Shown here: positions 1 to 9,091 of the stretch, in pieces
Layout of the letters: each line of letters begins with the position of its first letter
Numbering within the stretch: position 1 is the stretch's first letter
Source of the DNA: Deinococcus sp.
Lineage (GTDB): Bacteria > Deinococcota > Deinococci > Deinococcales > Deinococcaceae
DNA length: 10,126 nt
Direction of reading: 5' to 3'
Assembly: GCA_018260275.1 (NCBI GenBank)
Contig: JAGLBK010000095.1
Coordinates: forward strand, 1 to 10,126
The notes under the pieces: model-generated
Seen by the model: the letters and a program-made list of their open reading frames with translations, nothing else
What the model was told of the DNA's origin: nothing
Databases searched by the model: none
Made by a program: the position numbers and the translations under genes

Positions 1-1
1 C

Positions 2-103
2 GGCCTGAGCGCGGCGTGGTGGCTGGAGGACGGCGCTGAAGCCGAGGCCCGGCGCGTGCTGGACGTGGCGGAGCTGGCGCGGGCTGAACTCCGGGGGCCA
101 TAG
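2..103 (+). CDS. C-terminal end of an unidentified protein (partial)
   Basis: The only frame that stays open from the left edge encodes 33 residues and ends at TAG 101-103; the other two + frames hit stops within the first 40 bases. The peptide is alanine-, glutamate- and arginine-rich and looks helical (segments WWLEDGAEAEARR and LDVAELARAEL), with strong GC at third positions as expected for a real GC-rich gene. The gene begins outside the window and too little remains to name a family. It is followed by a 95-nt gap before ttcA on the same strand. Confidence 0.55.
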   Translation, partial: GLSAAWWLEDGAEAEARRVLDVAELARAELRGP

Positions 104-198
104 GGCGCAAGGTACTCAAAGGCTTCAGGGGAGCTATTTAACACGGTGCCGTAACCCTGTGGCGTAAACTGCTCTGTCCTGTCCGCTGTTTCCGGTAA

Positions 199-1098
199 AT
201 GACTATGACCCAGACCGAAATTCACACTGACTCTGCTCCGGCTTCCGCCGCTCAGCTGTTCCGGCCCATCGTGCGGGCGGCGGGGCAGGCTATTGGCGAT
301 TACCGCATGATCGGGGACGGCGACCGCGTGATGGTCTGTCTGTCGGGGGGCAAGGACAGTTACACCCTGTTGGACGTTTTGCTGCACTTGCAGGCTAAAG
401 CGCCGATCCGCTTTGAGATCGTGGCGGTCAATCTGGATCAGGGCCAGCCGGGCTTTCCCACGGACGTGCTGCCGCGTTATCTGCGTGAACTGGGCGTGCC
501 TTTTGACATCATCGAGCAGGATACCTACCGCGTGGTCAGGGAAAAAACTCCTGAAGGCAAGACCACCTGCGGGCTGTGTAGCCGCCTGCGCCGGGGGGCG
601 CTGTACCGGCACGCCCGCGAGATCGGCGCGACCAGGATTGCGCTGGGCCACCACCGCGAGGACATCCTCGAAACGCTGTTCATGAACATGCTTTTCGGGG
701 CGCGGCTGGCCGCTATGCCGCCCAAACTCCAGAGTGACGACGGCTCGAACGTGGTCATTCGCCCGCTGGCTTACGTGCCCGAGCAGGAAATCGGGGCCTA
801 TGCTCAGGCAAAAGCTTTTCCGATCATCCCGTGCAACCTGTGCAGCTCACAGCCCAATTTGCAGCGCGAGGTCGTGGGGCAGATGCTGGCAGGCTGGGAG
901 CGCGAACATCCGGGCCGCCTCAACAACATTCTGCGGAGCCTGACTCGCGTCAACTCCAGTCACCTGCTGGACCGCGACCTGTACGATTTTGCCGGGCTGG
1001 GGCAGACGCCGCTGGAAGGGGACCGCGCCTTCGATAGTGAAAACTACGCCGGGCGCGAATTTCTCAGTGGCCTGAGCGAATTGCCTTTGCTGGAGTGA
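199..1098 (+). CDS. ttcA: tRNA 2-thiocytidine(32) synthetase TtcA
   Basis: The 299-residue product matches TtcA, the cytoplasmic iron-sulfur enzyme that uses ATP to activate cytidine 32 of certain tRNAs and replaces its oxygen with sulfur. Visible signatures are the PP-loop ATP-binding motif SGGKDS at residues 49-54, the CGLC pair at 124-127 and PCNLCSSQPN from about 211; in E. coli TtcA the equivalent cysteines (two in CxxC plus one in the distal motif) hold the [4Fe-4S] cluster. The core LGHHREDILETLFMNMLF is also typical. The first ATG (199) gives a ~20-residue extension before the conserved FRPI segment; ATG 205 is an alternative. Neither has a clear Shine-Dalgarno. A TAAACT at 165-170 could be the -10 box, but no good -35 is at the right distance. 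The gene converges on a DUF559 gene with 7 bp between the stops. Confidence 0.95.
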   Translation: MTMTQTEIHTDSAPASAAQLFRPIVRAAGQAIGDYRMIGDGDRVMVCLSGGKDSYTLLDVLLHLQAKAPIRFEIVAVNLDQGQPGFPTDVLPRYLRELGVPFDIIEQDTYRVVREKTPEGKTTCGLCSRLRRGALYRHAREIGATRIALGHHREDILETLFMNMLFGARLAAMPPKLQSDDGSNVVIRPLAYVPEQEIGAYAQAKAFPIIPCNLCSSQPNLQREVVGQMLAGWEREHPGRLNNILRSLTRVNSSHLLDRDLYDFAGLGQTPLEGDRAFDSENYAGREFLSGLSELPLLE

Positions 1099-1105
1099 GT
1101 GTCGG

Positions 1106-1474
1106 TCAACATGGGGGCCTTGCGGCGCGGGTGGCCTCAATCGCCGTGCAAACCGCCTCAAATTCCCCCATCACCTCAGCATTACTGAAACGCATCAACG
1201 TTATCCCCGCCGCCTCAAGCACCCGCGTCCGCTCGGCGTCGTAAGCCTGGGCCGCCGAGCTGTCGTGGGTGCGCCCGTCCATCTCTATGCACAGCTTCAG
1301 CGAAGGCGCGTAAAAATCCAGAATGTAACCTTGCAGCGGCACCTGCCGCTGGAATCTGACCTCGTGGCCGCGCAGAAACTCAAACCACAGTTTGCGCTCG
1401 GCGGGGGTCTGGTTGTTGCGGAGTTCGCGGGCGCGGGGGGCGAGAGGTTTGGTGTAGAGCTGGCGCATGGGCAA
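1106..1474 (-). CDS. DUF559 endonuclease-domain protein
   Basis: A 122-residue protein (120 if it starts at the second methionine) with the hallmarks of the DUF559 family, which belongs to the Vsr-like/PD-(D/E)XK nuclease fold. It has an N-terminal region with ARELRNNQTPAERKLW, then a core with RFQRQVPLQGYILDFYAP and LCIEMDGRTHD. The aspartate in ILDFY and the E-x-D-G segment are the likely metal-binding residues. Two starts are possible: TTG at 1474, with GAGGGG ending 5 nt upstream, or ATG at 1468 with 11 nt spacing. Either way the ribosome-binding purine tract lies inside the palindromic element at 1475-1608. The biological role of solitary DUF559 proteins is not established. It is convergent with ttcA. 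Confidence 0.85.
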   Translation of the reverse strand: MPMRQLYTKPLAPRARELRNNQTPAERKLWFEFLRGHEVRFQRQVPLQGYILDFYAPSLKLCIEMDGRTHDSSAAQAYDAERTRVLEAAGITLMRFSNAEVMGEFEAVCTAIEATRAARPPC

Positions 1475-1608
1475 GGTTACCCCTCAGTCAGCTTCGCTGC
1501 CAGTTCCCCTTAAAGGGAGCCTTGAAGCGCACGAAACGTGAAAAACGATGCCCACCAAAAGGCTCCCTTTTTAGGGGAGCTGTCGCCGCAGGCGACTGAG
1601 GGGTAGCC
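1475..1608. mobile_element. MITE-like palindromic repeat element with TA at both ends
   Basis: Two ~50-bp arms face each other: 1475-1523 and 1559-1608. The left arm reads ACCCCTCAGTC...AGTTCCCCTTAAAGGGAGCC and the reverse complement of the right arm reads ACCCCTCAGTC...AGCTCCCCTAAAAAGGGAGCC, with differences mainly in the small internal hairpins. The spacer is 35 bp. Each arm can itself fold twice (CAGCTTCGCTG or TCGCCGCAGGCGA, plus the CCCTTAAAGGG-type part), so the whole forms a branched cruciform. TA dinucleotides at 1478-1479 and 1604-1605 bracket a CCCCTCAGTC...GACTGAGGGG core, the pattern of elements that duplicate TA (IS630/Tc1-mariner type). It has no coding capacity. Mobilisation by an IS630-like transposase is inference; the palindrome is directly visible. 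Confidence 0.8.
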
Positions 1609-1669
1609 CTGCTAAAGCCAAAGCCCTCGCCTACCCCCACCGCGCCAAAGCCTGGGCTGGAGCAAAGGT

Positions 1670-1675
1670 TAAACT
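1670..1675 (+). promoter_or_regulatory. Leaderless -10 box for the DUF4258/DUF2283 pair
   Basis: TAAACT is followed by exactly 6 nt and then ATG 1682, so a transcript starting 7 nt after the box would begin at the start codon itself. The TAA of this box is also the in-frame stop that rules out any upstream start. No convincing -35 hexamer is visible, and there is no Shine-Dalgarno for ATG 1682. Leaderless initiation from such -10 boxes is well documented in Deinococcus. Confidence 0.5.
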
Positions 1676-1681
1676 CATATC

Positions 1682-1975
1682 ATGTCACCGCCCGTCGCCT
1701 TCCGCTATACCCATCACGCGGAATATCAACTGTTCAACCGCAACGTGACAAAGGCAGCGGTAGAGCAAACCGTCACGCACCCTGACGAGTTGCACAGTGA
1801 CAGGGAAGACCCGAACGTGACCATCGCCGTGCGAGAAACCAGCCCCGGCACATTCCTGAAAGTGTGGTATCGGCTGGTAGATGGTGAGTCGGTGGTGCAG
1901 ACTGTACTGATTATTACCCTGCGCCGGGAACGCCCGGACACCCCCAAAAAGCCCGCTCGAAGGAGGCAACGCTAA
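1682..1975 (+). CDS. DUF4258 domain protein, toxin-like first gene of a pair
   Basis: 97 residues resembling the DUF4258 family: an early HHAEYQLFNRNVTKAAVEQTV helix with the conserved His-Ala, then alternating beta-strands (NVTIAVRE, TFLKVWYRLV, VVQTVLIITLRR) and a basic tail rich in Lys and Arg (DTPKKPARRRQR). The compact alpha-plus-beta layout resembles RelE/BrnT-like small toxins, but the activity of DUF4258 proteins is not firmly known. The stop codon overlaps the DUF2283 start by one base (TAATG), indicating translational coupling. The start at 1682 is the first possible in frame and appears leaderless. Confidence 0.8.
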   Translation: MSPPVAFRYTHHAEYQLFNRNVTKAAVEQTVTHPDELHSDREDPNVTIAVRETSPGTFLKVWYRLVDGESVVQTVLIITLRRERPDTPKKPARRRQR

Positions 1976-2193
1976 TGGAAATCCGCATTGATACCGAGGC
2001 CGACGCTGCCTACATCCGCCTGAGAAACGGCAAAGTTCACCGCACCGAGGAAATCGGCGGCGGGTACATGCTGGATTACAGCCGCGCCGGAAAGGTTATT
2101 GGCATTGAAGTGCTGCACCTGTCCAAGAAATCGGGCGGCGTATTTGGCGTGGACGTGCCGGAGCGGGTGTGGAAACTGGCGCTGTCGGCGTAA
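1975..2193 (+). CDS. DUF2283 domain protein, partner of DUF4258
   Basis: 72 residues with the standard DUF2283 pattern: IDTEADAAYIRLRNGKV at the N-terminus, then YMLDYSRAGKVIGIEVLHLSKK, i.e. the D-x-D/A-Y-I-x-L and G-x-V-x-G-I-E-V-L segments. The start is fixed by a strong Shine-Dalgarno AAGGAGG at 1960-1966, 8 nt before ATG, and by the one-base overlap with the preceding stop. DUF2283 proteins are often encoded next to a DUF4258 gene, and the arrangement is like that of type II toxin-antitoxin modules, with this protein as the probable antitoxin-like partner. It shows no recognisable DNA-binding helix-turn-helix. The function is inferred from arrangement only. Confidence 0.85.
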   Translation: MEIRIDTEADAAYIRLRNGKVHRTEEIGGGYMLDYSRAGKVIGIEVLHLSKKSGGVFGVDVPERVWKLALSA

Positions 2194-2307
2194 ATGGAGC
2201 CAAAAGCTCCCACCCTGCCGCGCTGGGGCTTGAGCTGGGGCATAGCAAAAAGCCCCCTCCACAACGTGTAAACATTTGAGAACTGTGCCGCCTTAAAACA
2301 CTGGGGG

Positions 2308-2321
2308 CAGGTCTTGACCTG
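2308..2321. promoter_or_regulatory. Perfect dyad overlapping a -35 box (candidate operator)
   Basis: CAGGTC-TT-GACCTG is a perfect 6-2-6 inverted repeat. It covers the putative -35 hexamer TTGACC (2314-2319) of the propeller operon. A repressor binding here would block RNA polymerase. No regulator gene for it is identifiable in the window. Confidence 0.4.
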
Positions 2322-2343
2322 TGGTCATTCCAGGGCCTACTCT
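2314..2343 (+). promoter_or_regulatory. Putative housekeeping promoter of the propeller operon
   Basis: TTGACC (2314-2319) and TACTCT (2338-2343) are separated by 18 nt, a permitted spacing for a vegetative sigma factor. The predicted start near 2350 gives a ~39-nt leader carrying the GGAGG at 2377-2381 before ATG 2389. This differs from the leaderless layout of several neighbouring genes. The match to consensus is moderate (5 of 6 for -35, weaker for -10). Confidence 0.4.
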
Positions 2344-2388
2344 ACCCACACAACCCTCATTCCCCACTCACCCGCCGGAGGTTTCCCC

Positions 2389-3800
2389 ATGCGTTTAGCC
2401 CGTTTACTCACCCATACCGCCGCCCTGTCTGTCCTGCTGCTGCCTTCGCTGGCGCAGGGGCAGAATGAAGGAATTTTAAGAATTACCTGTACACTAGATG
2501 ATGATATTTTTAAAAATGGCATAATTTTTGTTGATGGCAAATCCGACCCAAATTGGAAATGCCCTAAGGCTGATATATTTATAAAGTCGGGGAAACATAA
2601 AATCAGTGTAGTTTACCAAATAAACAATCCAAGTGATGTGAAACAATATAATTGGAGTGGAGATATTACTATCAGTCCTACGACACCACTTAGATTACAG
2701 GCTAAGCTTTCTCCAGTTTATTCAGAAGAATACCTGAGACGGCAGAGTAACATGAAGCAGGCAAAATCTCTTGAAAACTTTATCAATCTTTCGTCAGTTA
2801 GTCTGATTGGACATAAAGACGAAGTGTGGCATGCGGATTTTAGTAGTGATGACAAAAGAGTAGTCACGGCATCTCGGGACTATACTTCTAGGGTTTGGGG
2901 TCTCGAGGGAGCACAGATAGGAGAGCTAGGTGGACACAGCATATTTGTAGATTTGCGGGATTTGCTAAAAATAACTCCCTGATAGTAAGCGCGTCAGATG
3001 ATAAGAGTGTATTGATTTGGGATGGAAAAAATTACACGCTACTGCAAAAATTCATCAGCAAGGGCGCTGCCAACTATGTCGCATTTAACGACAGGCTTAG
3101 TGAATTAGGTTTTGTTACTGATGTAGGAGAAATAGGGTTTGTAAATTTTGGCAATAATTCTGTTAAGTTCTATGAATCCGGAACAGATAAATCTATTTGG
3201 ACGATTGCTATTAATCCTGATGGAACGAAGTATTTAACTGGTGGCTCAAATAAACAAGCTACATTATGGGATTATACTACTAAGCAGGTAATATTTAATC
3301 TCTCTGGTCATAATGGGCCTGTCTGGTCAGTAAAGTTTAGTCCTGATGGAAGATATATTGTTACTGGTTCGGCAGATAAAACTGCCAAGCTATGGGATAG
3401 TACATCGGGTACGCTGCTCAAAACATTTTCGGGGCACACCGGTGAGATTCGCGGGGTTGACCTAAGTCCGGATGGTCATATTCTAGCGACTGCATCTCTA
3501 GATGGTAGTGTGCGTCTTTGGGATACAATAAGCGGGAATGAAATACTAAAGATTACCAAGCAGTCTGGCGCAGTATATTCCGCCGCCTTTAGTCATAATG
3601 GAAAATACCTAGTAACCTCATCGGCAGACAAAATAGCAAGAATTTGGCCTATATACTTTTTGAACTCACCGAATTCTGAATCGGTATGGAAAACGATATC
3701 CTCCGGCAGAAATAAGACTTACCTTAACGCATTTATTAATTCGTTTCCTGATTCTATCCATTTATCTGACGCCAAAAGGATTTTGGAGGATTTAAAATGA
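2389..3800 (+). pseudogene. Exported PEGA-like/seven-bladed WD40 propeller protein, frameshifted
   Basis: The start is ATG 2389 with GGAGG 7 nt upstream; a signal peptide (MRLARLLTHTAALSVLLLPS, cleavage after SLA or AQG) follows. Next is a ~115-residue domain with IIFVDGKSD and IFIKSGKHKISVV that resembles PEGA domains, then WD40 repeats. The first frame stops at 2980-2982. The second frame, read to TGA 3798-3800, continues the propeller from about 2952. One extra base (for example a fourth T at 2952-2954) fuses them into ~470 residues. Blade 2 then has 22 residues from its GH to its SAS, equal to blade 1, and seven blades result (about residues 141-420), with WD-type ends such as LIWD, TLWD, KLWD and RLWD. 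The tail YLNAFINSFPDSIHLSDAKR looks TPR-like. As sequenced, the product would carry one blade and part of a second. The mature part is very AT-rich. It overlaps the next gene by 4 nt. Confidence 0.85.
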
Positions 3801-4630
3801 AGTTATTAACCCTAATTATTACAATTAACATTCTTTTTTGTTCTAGCGTTCTGGCCCAGACAAATCCTCAAAAGCAGCGTCTCCAATTACTCAACCAACT
3901 CGACCAGTTGGACAAAATTGACCTACAAGATGCTCTTGAAGCCGCTAATGCGTGTGCAGATAGGGAAGATTTTTCTTGCGCGGAAGCCAAGATAAAAGAG
4001 GCCAAATTGCTCATTGTGGATGATGAGGATACTAAAGCCATTGCCCAAGCGCAAAGCTACTTGAGTGGGAAAATCACTGCGCGTGACCAGCGCATTGCCG
4101 AGCAACAGCGTCAAGCAGCCGCAGCACGTGCTAATAGTAGTGGGAGTATCTGGGATGTATTTTTAGGGGCATTTGGAATGAAGGTATCAAATGGCTATCT
4201 TGTGACCCCCACTTCTACAATCAGTACCCAAGCTCTTACTGATGCTGCGGGCCAGCTTCTAGGTGCTGTAGGTGCGGGAAACGGCTCTGGAAGCTCCACT
4301 CCTTCAAGTTATGGTGAGAGCCAAAGTGGGTGTAAAGTCCTGTCACTTAAACAGACTGAAACCAGCAGAGAGCGTGTAGAGTTTGAAGGTGAAGCCACAG
4401 AGAGAAATGGAAAACACGCAATACACGCTTTTGCGGATACAGCGGTGATTAATACTGGTCTAGTAAATTTTGAAGATGGCTACAATGTATACGCCAGGAG
4501 GAATTCTGGAATCAACAAGACAAGCCTAGGTAATGTATCATTAGACGGCAAGAGAGGGTCATTGCCAGCTTCAAGCCTTCGTGACTCAATCATTAAAGGT
4601 TACGAGATGCTCAAGACTTGTGAGTATTAA
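3797..4630 (+). CDS. Exported helical protein of unknown function, partner of the propeller protein
   Basis: 277 residues, not recognised as a named family. The start is ATG 3797, overlapping the propeller stop (ATGA) with GGAGGA 6 nt upstream, so the two genes are translationally coupled. A clear signal peptide (MKLLTLIITINILFCSSVLA, cleavage before QTN) is followed by a charged helical region at about 25-112: LQDALEAANACADRED and FSCAEAKIKEAKLL look like one TPR-type helix pair, then a Gln/Ala/Arg-rich helix. A hydrophobic stretch (118-160) and a Gly/Ser linker (161-178) lead to a C-terminal domain (179-277) that begins and ends with a cysteine (C179, C275); C53 and C61 are the other mature cysteines, so two disulfides are possible. 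Base composition is lower in GC than the flanking housekeeping genes. It is convergent with mfd, with only 6 bp between the stops. A cell-envelope role with the propeller protein is inferred from coupling and export. Confidence 0.8.
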   Translation: MKLLTLIITINILFCSSVLAQTNPQKQRLQLLNQLDQLDKIDLQDALEAANACADREDFSCAEAKIKEAKLLIVDDEDTKAIAQAQSYLSGKITARDQRIAEQQRQAAAARANSSGSIWDVFLGAFGMKVSNGYLVTPTSTISTQALTDAAGQLLGAVGAGNGSGSSTPSSYGESQSGCKVLSLKQTETSRERVEFEGEATERNGKHAIHAFADTAVINTGLVNFEDGYNVYARRNSGINKTSLGNVSLDGKRGSLPASSLRDSIIKGYEMLKTCEY

Positions 4631-4636
4631 TCTGAC

Positions 4637-7786
<3,150 letters not shown>

Positions 7787-7792
7787 TGGGGG

Positions 7793-7798
7793 ATTTTA
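7793..7798 (-). promoter_or_regulatory. Leaderless -10 box of mfd
   Basis: On the - strand TAAAAT is followed by six bases (CCCCCA) and the GTG start of mfd at 7786, placing the predicted transcript start on the first base of the start codon. No Shine-Dalgarno precedes GTG. The surrounding GGCGTAAAATCCCCC (7788-7802) recurs exactly upstream of the regulator gene at 9695-9709. No good -35 box is visible. Confidence 0.6.
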
Positions 7799-7856
7799 CG
7801 CCTGTGGTGGAAAAGGGCTGAGACTCTACTCCCACTTGCCCCCTTCAACTGCGAGT

Positions 7857-7870
7857 TTCGCGGGCGCGAA
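7857..7870. promoter_or_regulatory. Perfect dyad just upstream of the MFS start (candidate operator or RNA hairpin)
   Basis: TTCGCG-GG-CGCGAA is a perfect 6-2-6 inverted repeat ending 9 nt before ATG 7880. Its last two bases overlap the presumed Shine-Dalgarno AAGGTG (7869-7874). It could be a binding site for the neighbouring winged-helix regulator, or in RNA a small hairpin that hides the ribosome-binding site. Short GC-rich dyads occur by chance in such genomes. Confidence 0.35.
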
Positions 7871-7879
7871 GGTGCGGAC

Positions 7880-9091
7880 ATGACTCAATCCGCACCGCTT
7901 ATGCGTAATCCTTCTTTCGTCCTGTGATGGCTGGGCAACGCCCAAAGTGCCTTCGGTAACGCGCTGGCGGGTATCGCCACCAGTTTTCTGGTACTCCACC
8001 AGACGGGCAGTGCGGGCGCGATGGGCATCAATCTGGCGCTGTCTATTCTGCCCACGCTGCTGCTTCCGGTATTTGGAACGCTGGTTGACCGTTTGCTCGT
8101 GCGTGTGCCGCTGCTCCTCGGCAATCTGCTGCGGGCCGCGCTGCAACTGGGGGTCGGCTGGCTGGCCCTGCGCGGCCCCGTTCCGCTGGAAGCTCTTCAT
8201 GCTGCTGCTTTGGTCGGAGGGCTGCTTGGCGCGTTCTACAGTCCCGCCAGCCTGAGCGTCACACCGCGCCTTGTCCCCAAAGAACAGTGGCAGCAGGCGG
8301 GCGGCCTCATGCAAGGCAGCACCCAGCTGATGCAGACGGCGGGCATGGCACTGGGCGGCATCATCGTGGCCCGCTTTGGGAGTGCAGCGGCACTGCTGGC
8401 GGATGGGGCGGCATTTCTGCTGTTCAGTTTTCTGCTGCTGGGCGTGCGTTTTCCAGCACAGGCAGCGGCACAAAAGGAATCCTTTCAGACTGCGTTTCTG
8501 GCTGGGCTGGACTACCTGCGCCGTCGGCCCTTCATGGCGGCGATGCCCGTCATGGCCTTTGTGGTGAACACCTGTTTTATCCCGCTGGAAATGCTGGTGC
8601 CCAAGCGAATGGTGGCGCTGGGTGCGGGAGCAGGGGGCTTTGGGCTGTTCTTCGCGCTTAATGTGGCGGGCATGGCGCTGGGCAGCTTCGCCAACGCCGC
8701 GCTGAAGGAAAAGGCCGCGCCAGAAAAGGCCAGCCTGCAAGGTCTGGTCGGCATGAGCGTGCTGCTTTGCCTGTTGGCCCTGACCACCACGCCGCTGCAA
8801 ATGCAACTCGTTTCCCTCGGTATCGGCTTGTGCAACGGGTATTTGCAGGTCGGCCTTCGCGTTCTGTTTCAGCGCCATGTGGAAACGGCCTTCCTGGGGC
8901 GGGTCGGCAGCCTGCTGAATATGGCGGGCCTCGCGGGTCAGCCTATTGTGCTCATGCTGCTTTCGCCCTTTGCTGACCGGGTTCCGGCGTCCGTTTTCTT
9001 TCTGCTGTTCGGGGTATTCAGCTTTCTGGGGGCGGCACACTGGCGGTACGCACTGGGCCTTGCCAGCAAACCTACAACCGCGCCAGCATGA
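7880..9091 (+). pseudogene. DHA3-like MFS efflux transporter with in-frame UGA at codon 16
   Basis: From ATG 7880 (AAGGTG 5 nt upstream) the frame reads MTQSAPLMRNPSFVL, then UGA (7925-7927), then WLGNAQSAFGNALAGIATSF and on without another stop to 9091. Ignoring the UGA gives 403 residues, the normal size of an MFS exporter. The sequence around the stop is the typical cytoplasmic edge of TM1. Motif A between TM2 and TM3 is present as GTLVDRLLVR (Asp near residue 70), and further hydrophobic helices follow (LLFSFLLLGV, MSVLLCLLAL, VFFLLFGVFSFLG). The overall pattern is that of MFS_3/DHA3 drug or siderophore exporters; the substrate is unknown. No good in-frame start lies between the UGA and ATG 8021, which would delete TM1. 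TGG>TGA or CGA>TGA would each be a single change. The 3' end overlaps the convergent regulator gene by 20 nt. Confidence 0.85.

Noticed and set aside
138..170. TTAACA and TAAACT as a promoter for ttcA
   Set aside because: The spacing is 21 nt, too long for a normal -35/-10 pair, so only the -10 is mentioned as a possibility in the ttcA entry.
1475..1608. CRISPR or ordinary terminator interpretation of the palindrome
   Set aside because: There is only one inverted pair, no spaced direct repeats, and the arms are far longer than a terminator stem and lack a terminal T run.
2196..2210. GGAGC-CAAAA-GCTCC hairpin after the DUF2283 gene as a terminator
   Set aside because: The stem is only 5 bp and no T tract follows, so a functional intrinsic terminator is not supported.
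2935..2982. Programmed -1 frameshifting in the propeller gene
   Set aside because: No X-XXY-YYZ heptamer lies in the right phase. The A5 run at 2966-2970 would allow only single-tRNA slippage and would give a blade sequence less like WD40 than a break near 2952.
7925..7927. Selenocysteine at the MFS UGA
   Set aside because: No transporter of this type is known to use selenocysteine and there is no evident SECIS-like hairpin directly downstream. Nonsense mutation or error is simpler.
7826..9040. 404-codon open frame on the - strand opposite the MFS gene
   Set aside because: The translation is Gln/Arg/His-rich with no domain, while the + strand gives a coherent transmembrane transporter. It is a shadow frame.
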